A stretch of DNA of 64,000 bases from Pictodentalium vernedei (lineage: Eukaryota; Mollusca; Scaphopoda; Dentaliida; Dentaliidae). Below are positions 20,333 to 31,558 of this stretch, piece by piece (the stretch's first letter is position 1; each line of letters opens with the position of its first letter). The stretch is taken from NCBI GenBank assembly GCA_031216915.1, contig CM062297.1, positions 832,861,337 through 832,925,336 of the forward strand, written 5' to 3'. The notes beneath the pieces were generated by a model. The model had not been told where the DNA came from. It made no database searches and was given only the letters and a program-made list of their open reading frames with translations. The position numbers and the translations under genes were made by a program.

Positions 20333-20497
20333 TTTAGGTTAAAAAACACGTTTTTTTTTCTTTTAATATGCCGCCGAAAAATTGTTTTCATTTACTGAAC
20401 CCTGATTGGTTTCAAACATGACAAAAAAGTACATAAAATTGGTTTAAACTAAGTGATGAGCTTAGAAACTGGTTAAACTGACTGGCAAAAATTGATG
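20333..20497 (-). repeat. PLE 3' flank (downstream of ORF2)
   Basis: Conserved ~165-200-bp sequence that follows every PLE ORF2 stop in the window (on the plus strand AACGTTTTTTTTTC... to ACTGGCAAAAATTGATGTTA). It holds a short hairpin, CTAAG-TGATGAG-CTTAG, at 20450-20466. Other copies: 13690-13880, 41195-41316, 42411-42609, 47345-47548 and 48566-48756. Confidence 0.8.
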
Positions 20498-22319
20498 TTA
20501 TTCATTGGTGGGCTCTAATTTAGTCCTTACAAGGATGTTACGCAAGGTTTTGTTTTTCTTATAGGCGATGACAGGTCGAAGATTCAAAGGTTCATTTAAT
20601 TTAGCATTGGTAAAATTGAATTCATCTTTTGACATTTTTGCTATTTCGATATTCATTCTATTGTACGTTAAAGTGAAAGGAATGATGGACCTCCTTTCGC
20701 ATTCGCCCTCTGATATGTTCATACCAAATGGCCAGAGGGTTTGAAGCGTATTGATCCAAAAAGCTTCACGTTTTTTTCTAAATTCATCCGTTTCTTCTAA
20801 TGTGTCTTTAATTGGTGGTTGCTCAATAGGATGGATTTCGAAATCGTCCAAAGAATGGCCAGGAAGGTTAAAATGTTGTGCTACTGGGGCATCAGCATTA
20901 TGTTTTATATCCTGTTTGTGTCTAGTAGCACGTTCTCGGAAAGGATTTTGACTTTGACCAACATACTGTTTCCGACATCGCTTACAAGTGATAAGGTAAA
21001 TAATGTTTGGTGAATCACAATGGAGGGGGTTACGGATCTGATAATGATTTTTCGTTTGTTCGGAGGAAAATTCCTCTTTCTGATCAGGCATAAAAGTATG
21101 CAGTCTACATCGAGGCTTTTTGCAATTAAATACCGCGCCACTACTATTTTGTCTGTTGTGTTCAATCTTCAGTGGTTCGAAATCGGTAGTTTCAGCTGGA
21201 CTTTCGAGCTTTTTCAGGATTTGGGATTTCTGGCTACGCAAAAGGCGCAGCGAGTACCCTCTCGATCTGAGGGCGCCAAATAGAGTAGAACAAGCCTCAT
21301 TGAAATTTACCTTATCACTTGAATTGCGGTGGGAACGAATGAGCTGTGATTTGATGATACCTTTAAATGTATGTTGAGGATGAAATGATTTTGTGTGCAA
21401 CAATTGATGTGAATCAGTTGGTTTAAAATATACTTTATAATCTAAATGACCGGACGGCTGAAATTGCTTGCCTTTATACACGGTCACATCGAGAAAATCA
21501 ACAGAATTTTCACTGATAGTAGCTTTCAATTTAATATTTGGATCGTGATTGTTCAAAATTTCTAAAAATTCATCAAAATCTTCTTTTGAATGTTCCCAAA
21601 TAATAAAAATGTCATCTAAATATCTGAGATATACGAGAGGATGCTTTGCACATTTGCTTAAGGCATTTTCCTCCCATTCCGTACATAAATGCTTGCAAAA
21701 TTAGGACTGCATCTTTTACCCATAGGACAACCCATTATTTGTAGAAAATATTCTCCATTGAATTGAAAGTCTTTACCTTTTAAGCTCAGCTCTAAAAGAT
21801 CCAAAATTTGTTCATCCGGGCGTTTCGCATCCGGATATTTTTCAAATGCATTTTTAACTGATTTAACACCTTTATCAACATCAATGTTCGTATACATACT
21901 GTCGATATCCAAAGTAGCCAGAATTGCATTTTTTGATATTTTCAATTTCGAAATTTTTGACAGGAAATCCTGTGTATTTTTTAGATAGCTCGGATGTCTA
22001 TTTGCTGTAGGTTTCAGATGATAATCAATTAATTCCGAGATCGCATAAGATTCCGAATTACAATCTGATACAATTGGCCTCCCGGGTGGAGTTAAGTCAT
22101 CCGTCCATGAAGAACGGTCCTTGTGGATCTTTGGAAGGATATAAAATTGTCTTGTTTGAGCACTGAGCTTAGCTGTTAAATATTTCAATTGTTTTTTTGG
22201 TAATGTGACCTTCGTCGAGGAGAAATTTTAAGATCTTATTGAATTTTTCGATATTACTAGGCCAAATAAGTGAATCTATTTTCTTATAATGTTTAGTATT
22301 GCTGAGTTGTCTCATGGCT

Positions 22320-22620
22320 TCCTTTCTCTTGGAATGCCCACAGTATATACCTCATAGAATAAAATTTACTGGAAGAATAATGCAGAAGTGGGGTGAAGAA
22401 ACAAAGGATAGATGGCTGAAGGGGGACACGAGGGAGAGGGTAGGAATGCTTATTGAAGAAATTGAAAAAGAGGAAGTGAGGGACACTATTAAGCAGTTTA
22501 TATCTGAATGCTGGGAGGAGAGGAGGGGAAGAGGGGGTGGGGTGCAGGGGGAATGATGGCCTTCTCTTATGAGGACCGCGACAAATCAGCGGCTGGCCAA
22601 AGAGTTATTATTATTATTAT
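22320..22620 (+). mobile_element. LINE-C 3'-end fragment, 5'-truncated
   Basis: About 300 bp identical in layout to the last part of LINE-C (from TTGGAATGCCCACAG through GGCTGGCCAAAGAG to a (TTA)n tail). It sits in PLE copy C within the codons following CATGGCTTCCTTT. It carries the Ile codon (EEIEKEE) also found in the 31.6-kb copy, so it derives from that subfamily. Confidence 0.9.
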
Positions 22621-22807
22621 ATAATTATCCCGAGATAGAACAACTACCGACCCACCTTTGTCGGCTGGTTTAATTACTAATTTCTTATTTTTTCGAAGTT
22701 TCGTGAGGGCTCTCTGTTCACCAGCTGTTAAATTGTCTTTATCGGAGAGTATGTTCATGCTGAACACCTTTTTGATGATTCGTTTGCTAGCCTCAATAAT
22801 TTCGGGA

Positions 22808-23573
22808 TAATAATAATAACTCTTTGGCCAGCCGCTGATTTGTCGCGGTCCTCATAAGAGAATGCCATCATTCCCCCTGCACCCCACCCCCTCTTCCCCT
22901 CCTCTCCTACGTACGTTATACTTGGTAAACCCACCCTCTCCCACAGTGTTTTCCCCCCAAAGACCTTATTGAAACTATTTTTCCCTAAAAGTTTTAGTTG
23001 GTTCAGAATTCTTTTCCCCTTCAGAATCAGTTTGGCTGAGTAATTTCTGTACACCCCTCTTCCCGTTATATTTATGCTTACCCCTAGATACTCATACTCT
23101 CCCGTTTCTCCTACAGTGATTTGTTTGCTTTCCCCTTCGGGGATTGAGAACTCCCCCACTCTCCATCTCTTCGTCATATCTACCTTGCGTCCAACGGGTA
23201 TTACCTTGCTTTTATTTTCATTTAGTTCGAGCCGCCAAGTGTTCCCATATCTACCAACAATTTCCAGCAGTTTCTCTAGCCCCTGTTCAGTTCTAGACAT
23301 TAACACCATGTCGTCCGCAAAGAATAAGCCTGGTATCTTTATGTCTCCAACATTTACCCCCTCCGCACTCTGAATTACTTCGTCCCCTAAATCTTTAACA
23401 TACAATGCAAACAAAATCGGTGAAAAGATACACCCCTGCTTGAGGCCTATATCCATAGGGACTCGTTTTGTAGTGATACTCCCTAGACTGAGTTGGCTTT
23501 GCACATCTGTATACAGTGCTTTCATGATTCCCACAAAGTCACCCCCCAGTCCGATGCCCTCGAGCTTTCTACT
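22808..23573 (-). mobile_element. LINE-C fragment, 5'-truncated and internally deleted
   Basis: Minus-strand LINE-C piece. The tail AATAATAATAAT is at 22808, then the last ~100 bp of the element, then a jump at about 22910 into RT sequence (VGLPSITY upstream through FADDMVLMS to GIMKALYTD). It ends at 23573 where PLE sequence (CTACTTCACTATCTGG) resumes. The uninterrupted PLE target is seen at 44628-44650. The internal deletion removes about 1 kb of ORF2. Confidence 0.88.
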
Positions 23574-23851
23574 TCACTATCTGGAGGTGACCAACCAGAT
23601 GATTCTGTAAAAGGAAGTTTCCGACCGCTGGAGTTTAAAGCGGTCGGCTAATTTCATTTGTCTAAGAAAATTACAGTTGTATGATGGTAAATTTGTTTGG
23701 TTATCAGTTTTAGGCTTTGGTGCTGGTACAAAAGTTAAACCGCGATCTAAAAGCGATTTCTCTTGGGTTGTTAGGTCATTGGTGCCAGACAGGTTAACCA
23801 CATTAGTTCCTAATCCCACATCTGTTAAGCGGCTGTTACCTTTGCCTTTAC

Positions 23852-25341
23852 TTAGTTTAAATATAGGTGGTTCAACCAGTGATCGTACATAATATTGGCG
23901 GTTCTCGTGGTCCAATGGATTAAATCCTGAGCAACATCAAACTTCGCGTCATCAATTTTTGGTATAACGTTAACGTCCTTCACTTTCCGAATGGTTTCGT
24001 TGATGATGCTCAGGGTTCTCCTCTCAGTCTGAGGGAGTTTTTGAGAAAAGTTTAGTTCAGCGAAATAAATTTTTGCTGATCTAAACTTGACCCTGATATC
24101 GCTAAGCATATTCCGCAACTACTTAACTACGAGATCAGAATTATCGTTTCGAGAATTCACGCCAATATTTAATAATATTTTTGGGGGACTGGACTGGCCC
24201 CTGTGCCCTTTAAACATAGAGCGCAGATGATTGAATTTGACGCCGGGGTAACACTCCACCTGGATGTCCGGATGGGGATTTCGATCAATGCGTCCTAAAT
24301 TTGAACTTCCAATCATAAGGATGTTTTTACAAACATCGGGGAGGCGCCAATTCCTTTGTCAAAATTAACTCCGCTTTCATGCCGAAACTGGGAGAATTTA
24401 GAATCAAATGAGCGACCCTAGTTGCGGCTCGGTGATTTCACTTTCTCCGAGTACGATATACCTCGTTGAACCACACTAGAGGCAGGAGAAGAAACAGAAG
24501 CAGGAGAGGAAACAGATGCAGGAGAAGAAACAGAAGGAGGAGGAGGAGTTCTAGTGAGAGCACTAGGAGAACCAGAGAAGAAAGGCTGAGGAGGAGTAGG
24601 AGGTAGAGGAGCAAGACGAGGAGAGACAGAGTTACTCAATTTGCGAGCATCTTCAGTCACAATATGGACCGGAGATGTTTGCAAATTGAGGCGCTTACTC
24701 TGAGAGAAAGAAGAAGTAGAAGGAAAAGAAGAGGGAGAAGTGCTTTGCCTTGATCTTTTCTTATTTTGCTTTTCGCGTTGGGGTAGAGGGACAACACGGG
24801 CCGGAGTTTGCTTGCTCCCTCCCGTATTGTTCGTTACTCCAGACGCTGGGCGAAGTTCCGAAATGTAAGACTCATAGGCCGAAATCGTCTTATCTGTCAA
24901 CTTATTTTTAAAGTTCTTTTTAGCCCAGATCTAGGCACGCGCCGAAGCACTGTTGAAGTCTATTTTTTCGAGCCCAGGAGGTGGTCGCATAGCCAAAGTT
25001 ATCTTAGACTTCAACTGGTTTAAATTTATCTTATAATGCTCAACTAAAGCATTTAACGTTTGATTGGCCCATCCCACACTAATCTGTCGAAAAACAGAAA
25101 AAATGTGTGGGATGGGAAGAGCTGGCTTTAAAAAGCCACCTAACTCATTTACTTTCTTCTCCAGCTGTTTCGGGAAATCCCGATTTGCCAAATGGTGCTC
25201 TAATAGCCCAATGTGGTGCAAACATTGAAGCACCTGAAACAAAGCCTTGGCCAGTCTAGAATAAGCCTGGAACGATTGTTCCTGGCCAGTTCCGGACTGG
25301 GCAACTCTCTGCCTCTGATGCCTCTGCCCTTTTCGTGCCAT
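23852..25341 (-). pseudogene. PLE copy C, ORF1 (SGNH-like), disrupted
   Basis: Closely related to the intact ORF1 at 44919-46418. Starts ATG at 25341 (MARKGQRHQRQRVAQSGTGQ). In-frame stops or shifts occur near 24930 (a Lys codon lost before FKNKLTD), 24418 and 24119. The C-terminal SGNH region is still readable (GSSNLGRIDRNPHPD; KILLNIGVNSRNDNSD; DLIHWTTRTANIM). The last codons read CTA TAT TTA AAC TAA instead of CTA AAT TTA AAC TAA, so the frameshift heptamer is lost. Confidence 0.88.
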
Positions 25342-25548
25342 TGTTAAAGAAAGTACCTGAATTAAGTATAAATAAAATATAAAAGTGATGAAATAAATAA
25401 AATTGGAAAATTAGATATTACCTATTAAAGAAGATACCTGGATTGGTTGTAGTCTTCAGCAAAGGTAGAAAATAATCCGTCTGTCTCGACGCGTTTCGCT
25501 TGGTTTGGCTTTTTCAAAGAGACTTTGCGGAAAATGATTCCAATTTTG
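25342..25548 (-). other. PLE copy C 5' leader, proximal part
   Basis: Matches 46419-46620 upstream of the intact ORF1, including GAAGATACCTGGATTGGTTG and GACGCGTTTCGCTTG. No frame. Interrupted at CAATTTTG by two LINE-A fragments. Confidence 0.75.
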
Positions 25549-26115
25549 AATGAATGAAAGGTTTTAGCGCGCCGAAGGCGCGCAGGGACGATGTGGGATT
25601 TACAAATCCCTTGCGACCCGGTTAGCCTTATTTTATTTCACTTGGATCTTGGATCACACAGGCCTAGCTTTCCTATTGCCTCAAATGGGGTCTGAAGGGG
25701 TATGCACGCGGTTAGAATTCCTGGCAGTTTGCATTGGAGTGATAGATTGTCAAAGACCAAACCCTCAACGCCATTAAGACTATTGGAGAGTGGGCTCTAT
25801 TCGGTTCCAGTTTGGCGATGGTAGAGGTTTGAGTCCCACCATGGTGGCGAGCCAGAATATAATGTTGTGCGATGGCAATTTTAAGGGAAAAAGAAAAAAG
25901 AAAACCAAACAGCAACGCCGGTTTGGTAGCGGCCCCGGTATATGACCATAGCGGTTACAAAAAAGGAATGGAGAAAGCTCCAACAGTTTAGTTGGAAAAA
26001 ACCGGGAGTCATCCATCAAGCCTTCTGGGAGATAGGATGCCGTATGTGATTTGAGGTATCTGGTTATCCTTCGGGAATTCCAAATGACCTCCACCCCACC
26101 CCCCCCCCACCCCCA

Positions 26116-26147
<32 letters not shown>

Positions 26148-26372
26148 CCCTTAAAAGGGCTGTTTGCTGGCAAGATTGTTTCAATCCTTGCCTTGGTCTT
26201 GTTAGGTTTTCTGCACATCTTTGCTTGAGGATTGTTTCAATCCCTCATAGTTTGTCATTCAGTTTGGTCGTGTGTCTGATGAGATAGAGGAGGTAGAAAA
26301 GATAGAGAGCTGGAAATTAGAGCAATTCGGTTTTTAATTTACACTTTTCCGTCCTTTTCCGTCCGTCCCTTT
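25549..26372 (-). mobile_element. LINE-A 3' fragment 1, flanked by 8-bp duplication
   Basis: An ~825-bp copy of the LINE-A 3' UTR (compare 6397-7200): (TTCA)n end at 25549, the GCGCGCC stem, the poly-T/poly-G block (26090-26146) and the AGCCCTTTTAAGGGCT palindrome near 26150. It contains no coding part. CAATTTTG occurs at 25541-25548 and again at 26373-26380, the expected target duplication. Lying entirely in the 3' UTR, it could also be read as a SINE-like derivative. Confidence 0.85.
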
Positions 26373-26380
26373 CAATTTTG

Positions 26381-27050
26381 AATGAATGAATGAAAGAATG
26401 AATGAAAGGTTTTAGCGCGCCGAAGGCGCGCAGGGACGATGTGGGATTTACAAATCCCTTGCGACCCGGTTAACCTTATTTTTTTTTTTTCCTTGGATCA
26501 CACAGGCCTAGCTTTCCTATTGCCCAAAATGGAGTCTGAGGGGGTTATGCACGCGGTTAGAATACCCGGCAGTTTAAGCTGGAGTGTTAGGAGGTCAATA
26601 CTCAATCCCCCAACGCCTTTAAAACTATTAGAGAGCGAGCTCTGTTCGGTTCCAGTTCGGCGATGGTAGAGGTTTGAGTCCCACCATGGTGGCGAGCCAG
26701 AATGTAATGTTGCGCGATGGCAAGTTTAAGGGAAGAAGAGAAAAGAAAACCAAACAGCAACGCCGGTTTGGTAGCGGCCCCGGTCTATGACCATAGCGGT
26801 TACAAAAAAGAAGTGGAGAAAGCTCCAACAGTTTAGTTTTAAGAAACCGGGAGTCATCCATCAAGCCTTCTGGGAGATAGGATGCCGTATGTGATTTTGA
26901 GGTATCTGGTTATCCTTCGGGAATCCCAAATGACCTCCTCCACCCCACCCCAACCCCCCCCCCCCCCAAAAAAAAAAAAAAAAAAAAAAAATCACTGACA
27001 CACACCCTCAAGCCCTTAAAAGGGCTGTTAAATCTTTATTCAAATGTTCA
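26381..27050 (-). mobile_element. LINE-A 3' fragment 2
   Basis: A second, more diverged 3'-end copy that starts directly at the end of the first copy's target duplication. Its (TTCA)n tail is at 26381-26407 and its poly-A/poly-C block at 26940-26990. It stops just past the AAGCCCTTAAAAGGGCTG palindrome (about 27028). PLE leader sequence resumes at about 27060. Confidence 0.8.
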
Positions 27051-27059
27051 TTTATATCA

Positions 27060-27885
27060 AATGGGAGGGCATGCATGGTATATATCCATATGTGGGCTGG
27101 GGGTGTTTTTCACAGCTCAGTACATAATTAAACTCGGTAACAAGCTGACGAATGTCACTCATCTAATTAATTCTTTTCAATCTGAGATGTCCCAAGTTTG
27201 TTTTTCACAACTCAGTTTGTGTCGTCCAAACAAATTAGATGAAGTCCTATTGATTGGCTTCCATTGAGTTTTAATCAGTCAGTGAGTGGTTTGCTTTACT
27301 GACCCCATGAAGCCCTATTGGTTGGCTTTGATTTAAGTAAAACCAATCGGGAGCGGTTGGCTTTACTGGCTTCAGAAGTATGTGAAAATAATATGGAAAA
27401 ATGGTTTGATAAAATATATTGAGACTAAAGAAATAAATGAAAAAATAACGCCAAAGATCATGATGCCTCACGAATGTTATCAGTTGGAATGAATATCCCC
27501 CGACGGAGGTTCATGATGGAAAATAGTTTACACCACGTAGAAATTGTGTGTTTTACCTTCTGAACCTCTACATTGTGTGAAAGGTATGAAAAATTAAAAA
27601 TAAAATAAAAATAATAATAATTTAAATAAATGAATGAACCAAATGAATAAATAAATAAATAAAAATTAATAAAAAATAATCAATAAATAAATATACAAAT
27701 AAATAAATAATAATTTTATTTAAGAAATACATACACATGATTGAAATTGGAACCTATTTTGTTTTGGGGCATATATGAACTCTGGCACTCGCCTGTGTGT
27801 GTTTGGGGTTAAAAAATCGCACTGGCAAAGACATTTCCTACTGAAACGTTTTTTTCTTTTAATATGCCGCCGAAAAATTGTTTAG
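27060..27885 (-). repeat. PLE copy C leader / pseudo-LTR, distal part
   Basis: Matches 46625-47450 (GGGAGGGCATGCATGGTATA ... GAACTCTGGCACTCGCCTGT ... AATATGCCGCCGAAAAATTG). It includes an AAATAAATA-rich block (27600-27720). It ends at 27885 where LINE-B 3' sequence begins, so the usual continuation into a neighbouring ORF2 end is cut off. Confidence 0.75.
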
Positions 27886-28387
27886 TTTAAACGATATTTT
27901 ATTTGTAAATAGACTACAGACATATGCATAACAGCTACAAAAATAAAAATTGACAAATGGTATAGACATATAGTAATACAAGCTGAAGCATGGCAACTGT
28001 TAAAAGAAGCTGGGGATTTGAATGTAAGCCATCGGCTTATAATATATCATTTCCCCGCGGCAGACATGTGTTCGAATTTAAGCGCAGATAGGTAGTCAGA
28101 CTATTCCGATAATCAATGTTTAGCGTTTAAACTAAAAGGAAAAATCGAAAAATAAGAGACAAGAGCTAAAATAATAAGGACGAGAATGGAAAGAAGAGAA
28201 TGTACAGGGTTGCCAGAATGGTAAAAGTATAATAATTAATTATTAACTAATGTCTCAGACTTACAAGACAGCGATGACGAGTTCTTGTCAGTAAATAACG
28301 TTGTTTCACGGCATTCTTGGTGACCATCTGGTGTGGACTATTAAACTGTTAACGGGGCTTAAGCCTGAGTTTGCGTTTCAGCAAATA

Positions 28388-30866
28388 TTAATTGAATCGA
28401 TTGGAAAAGAGGATAAATTTGTGAACTGCTTCAAATATTTCATAATTCCCCTCTTCCGTTAGGTGTTCAGAACCACATAGAAGACTAGTGGTATCTGCAT
28501 CAATAGGTAATCGTTCAATTGTGTTGCTTCGCACACTAGTAAACACGGGACAGTGCAGAAGGTAATGCTCAGTGGTTTCGAGATCTCCACAAACACAGAA
28601 AGGGGTAAGGGCTAAGTGATTGTTGTATAGATGGTAATTCAAATTACTGCATTGGAGGCGTAATCTACAATGGCAAATTTGGGCTTTGCGAGATTTTGCA
28701 GTACCAAAATAGCGCGGTGGTCGAAAGTGCTCCTGATTCAGAAAAGTTTTAAAATTGTGAATGGAGGGATTTTCGCGTACAGACAACGGAAGGTTGTTCC
28801 ACTGATCCGTCACTTTGGGAATAAAAGAGGACTGATAAAGTGTTGTCCTGCAGAACGGAACTCGATGAGTTTGGTCGGAACGTAGATGCATTGATGGATT
28901 TAAAATGGAGAGAGTTGGAGGAATTTTGTTGGAGATATACGATGGGGCCATACGATGGAACATTTTGAAATATTGGATTAGTTTATGCTTCCTTCGGCGT
29001 TCTTGTAATGGTTCCCAACGAGTCTCAGTGTATAAACTTGACTTACTTGCGCTCACCGTTGCCCCAGTGACAATTCTTGCAGTCGCAATTTGGATTTTCT
29101 CTAATTCGTCAACTTCAGTTTCAGTACAATTGTCCCAAACAACGTCGGCATATTCAAGTAGTGGCCTAATATACGCAAAATAAATTTTTTCAAGAACACA
29201 GCGTTCAAGGTCAAATCTGTGTTTGCGCAACATATCAATGCGAGACCATGCTTTAGTACAGATATGTTTTATGTGATTGTCCAAGTGTTTATGAAATTTG
29301 ACTTCAGTTATTTGGGAATGACCATAAGCAAGGGGTGGGTGATTGGATGGTATAAGCTATCTGGATATTAACATAGTTTCTGTTTTTTGCGGATTGAACT
29401 CAACTAGCCAAGTTGAAGCCCACTGTTGAATTCTCTCGAGGTCTTCATTTAGGATCTTAGCAGCAAGATCAGGATTTTCAACTATCAAGTACAAAGATGT
29501 GTCATCAGCAAATAAACGTATACAACTCAGTAAATCTTCCGTTATATCATTGATATAAATTAAAAATAAAAGAGGTCCTAGTATCGATCCTTGAGGAACC
29601 CCTGCGGTTATGCGCTTCCAAGATGAGGCCTCAGCACCTAGCACTACTCTCTGGGATCTGTCGGAGAGATAGGACTCTAAAAACAGTAATGGATCGCCTT
29701 TAATACCTATTTTCCTTAATTTATAAAGCAGACCTTTATGCCAAACCTTATCGAAGGCCTTGCTAACATCACAAAATACAACCCGTACTTCTTTGCCTTC
29801 GTCGAAAGCCTTACAAAACTCATCATACATGTCTGTAAGCTGAAGTACTGTTGAATCACCTGGTGTGAAGCCAGATTGGTATTGGTTAAGAACATTATTT
29901 TGCGTAAGGAAATCCCAAAGTTGTTTAAAGACACACTTTTCAAACACTTTACCTATACAACTAAGGAGTGATATTGGTCGATAGTTAGTTACCATGTTGG
30001 ACGGCTGTTTCTTTAATACGGGAAGGACGTTGGCCTTTTTCCATTCGCAGGGAAAATGGGCATTTTTCAAAAACAAGTTGAATAGACTAGTTAGTGGTTC
30101 GCACAGTGATGGCTTACATTCTTTAAGGAGCCTTGGGCTGATGAAATCAGGACCTGACGCCTTTGATATTTTTATAGATGACATCGCCTCCCAAATGTCA
30201 CTAACTTGGAGAGTGATTTTATCTATAGTTTTGGGTGGTTCTTTTGGGGGCGGGGGCAGTTGAGCTCGGACATCATCAACCGATGATATAGAGCTAAAAA
30301 ATCATTAAATAATTCTACCTTATCAACATTGGACGAGTACACGTTATCAGAGAAAACTATTGGGGGTATAGCACTCGCTTTGCTAGTTCCAATGAGCGTT
30401 TTAAGCGTTTTCCACCCCTCGGATGGCGACATATTATTATTATTTTTAAGATCTGACTGTACCCTTGAAAAGTATTTCGCTTTTGCGTTACGCACGGCTG
30501 ATACAACCTCATTTCTTTTCATTTTGTATTTTTGCCAGGCATTTAACGACTTGTTATTTTTTGCGATGCGATATAACCTCTGCCTCTGACGTATTAGAAG
30601 CCTGATATTGTTATGCATCCATTTAGGTTGTTCTGGGCGAATAGTCACCTCCTTTGTAGGAATATGTTTGGATGCAATATTAAGTAGAATTTCCGAAAGA
30701 GTTGAAGCAACAGAGACTATTGGACTATTTTCGAAATGTGACTCCCAATCGAAACAGGAAAGCTCATCATTCAAGGTGGAATAGTTTGCTTGATTGTAGA
30801 GCCAGATTTTTCTTTTGAAAGTAGTCCGCGATTGTTTAGAGTGTTTTATAACTAAGATGATTGGAC
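28388..30866 (-). pseudogene. LINE-B ORF2 body (RT and C-terminal domain), broken
   Basis: From upstream: linker domain (WMHNNIRLLIRQRQRLYRIA), RT with NYRPISLLSCIGKVFEKCVF, VVFCDVSKAFDKVWHKGLL (motif A), AGVPQGSILGPLLFLIYIND (motif B) and CIRLFADDTSLYLIV (motif C), followed by FNPQKTETMLISR and a TAG stop at 29357. The same frame continues after the stop (LAYGHSQITEVKFHKHLDNH), then IYFAYIRPLLEYADVVWDN and a Cys-His cluster (FCVCGDLETTEHYLLHCP), ending at 28388. A frameshift near 30200 separates linker and RT. One nonsense codon and one frameshift make it inactive; otherwise it is well preserved. Confidence 0.85.
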
Positions 30867-30869
30867 AGT

Positions 30870-31497
30870 CTTCCGATCGTTTCTCACTGGCTCTTGAAAC
30901 CCACTTATCAGTATGTCTGAGGACTGATCTTCATCACGAAGCCAGGTTTCAGTAAAAGCCAGAATGTCGTAGTTTTGGCATTCGTACTGCAATATGTCCA
31001 TTTTGGGTTTGAGGCTTTGTATATTAATATGCCAGATTTTTAGCTCCTGTGTTGTGGTACTTGAATCATTAGAGTTTGGACCAGGGTTCGGGTGAATGTC
31101 TCCACAGAGTAGGAGAAGCCTTGACACGATAAAGACGGTCAGTTGCGCGCAATTCATAACTGAATCATTAACATATTGTGCCTCAAAAGGTATGAAGTTA
31201 ACGGCGATATAAATTGCGACCCCACCCCCTCGAGTCTTCCGATCGTTTCTCACTGGCTCTTGAAACCCACTTATCAGTATGTCTGAGGACTGATCTTCAT
31301 CACGAAGCCAGGTTTCAGTAAAAGCCAGAATGTCGTAGTTTTGGCATTCGTACTGCAATATGTCCATTTTGGGTTTGAGGCTTTGTATATTAATATGCCA
31401 GATTTTTAGCTCCTGTGTTGTGGTACTTGAATCATTAGAGTTTGGACCAGGGTTCGGGTGAATGTCTCCACAGAGTAGGAGAAACCTTGACACGATA
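30870..31497 (-). repeat. Tandem duplication of LINE-B ORF2 start, with 2A-like motif
   Basis: 30870-31128 and 31231-31497 are near-identical. Each reads SRxLLLCGDIHPNPGP (x = L or F), then LKIWHINIQSLKPKMDI and ILAFTETWLRDEDQSSD (start of the APE endonuclease). Between them 31129-31230 encodes the following stretch (GGGVAIYIAVNFIPFEAQYV). That stretch is found again at 36231-36310, so the repeat unit is about 364 bp. GDxxxNPGP at the start of ORF2 resembles the 2A-like peptides reported in some non-LTR elements, except that His stands where Glu is usual. Confidence 0.85.
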
Positions 31498-31558
31498 ATA
31501 ATAATAATAACTCTTTGGCCAGCCGCTGATTCGTCGCGGTCCTCATAAGAGAAGGCCA

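Larger units (their letters stand above)
20498..23918 (-). pseudogene. PLE copy C, ORF2 (RT and GIY-YIG), disrupted
   Basis: Collinear with the intact ORF2 at 42610-44982. Segments: 23918-23577 (N-terminus, NLSGTNDLTTQEKSLLDRGL), 22767-22567 (LVIKPADKGGSVVVLSRDNY), 22188-21658 (RT core with FYILPKIHKDR and LDIDSMYTNI), and 21556-20498 (end of RT, then CKKPRCRLHTFM and NIIYLITCKRCRKQYVGQ). Breaks: a 2-bp loss near 21685 shifts the frame right before the YLDD region; two LINE-C fragments are inserted (22320-22620 and 22808-23573); and a few bases near 23640 are missing. The slippery site used by the intact copy is mutated here. Confidence 0.88.
27886..31497 (-). mobile_element. LINE-B, decayed CR1-type retrotransposon with duplicated 5' part
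   Basis: Minus-strand element: ORF2 start near 31490 (2A-like motif and endonuclease start), linker and RT (30774-29357), C-terminal domain (to 28388) and a ~500-bp 3' UTR down to 27886. Most of the endonuclease domain is missing. The first ~364 bp of ORF2 are tandemly repeated (30870-31230, 31231-31497, and 36231-36310 beyond the inserted LINE-C). Confidence 0.82.
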
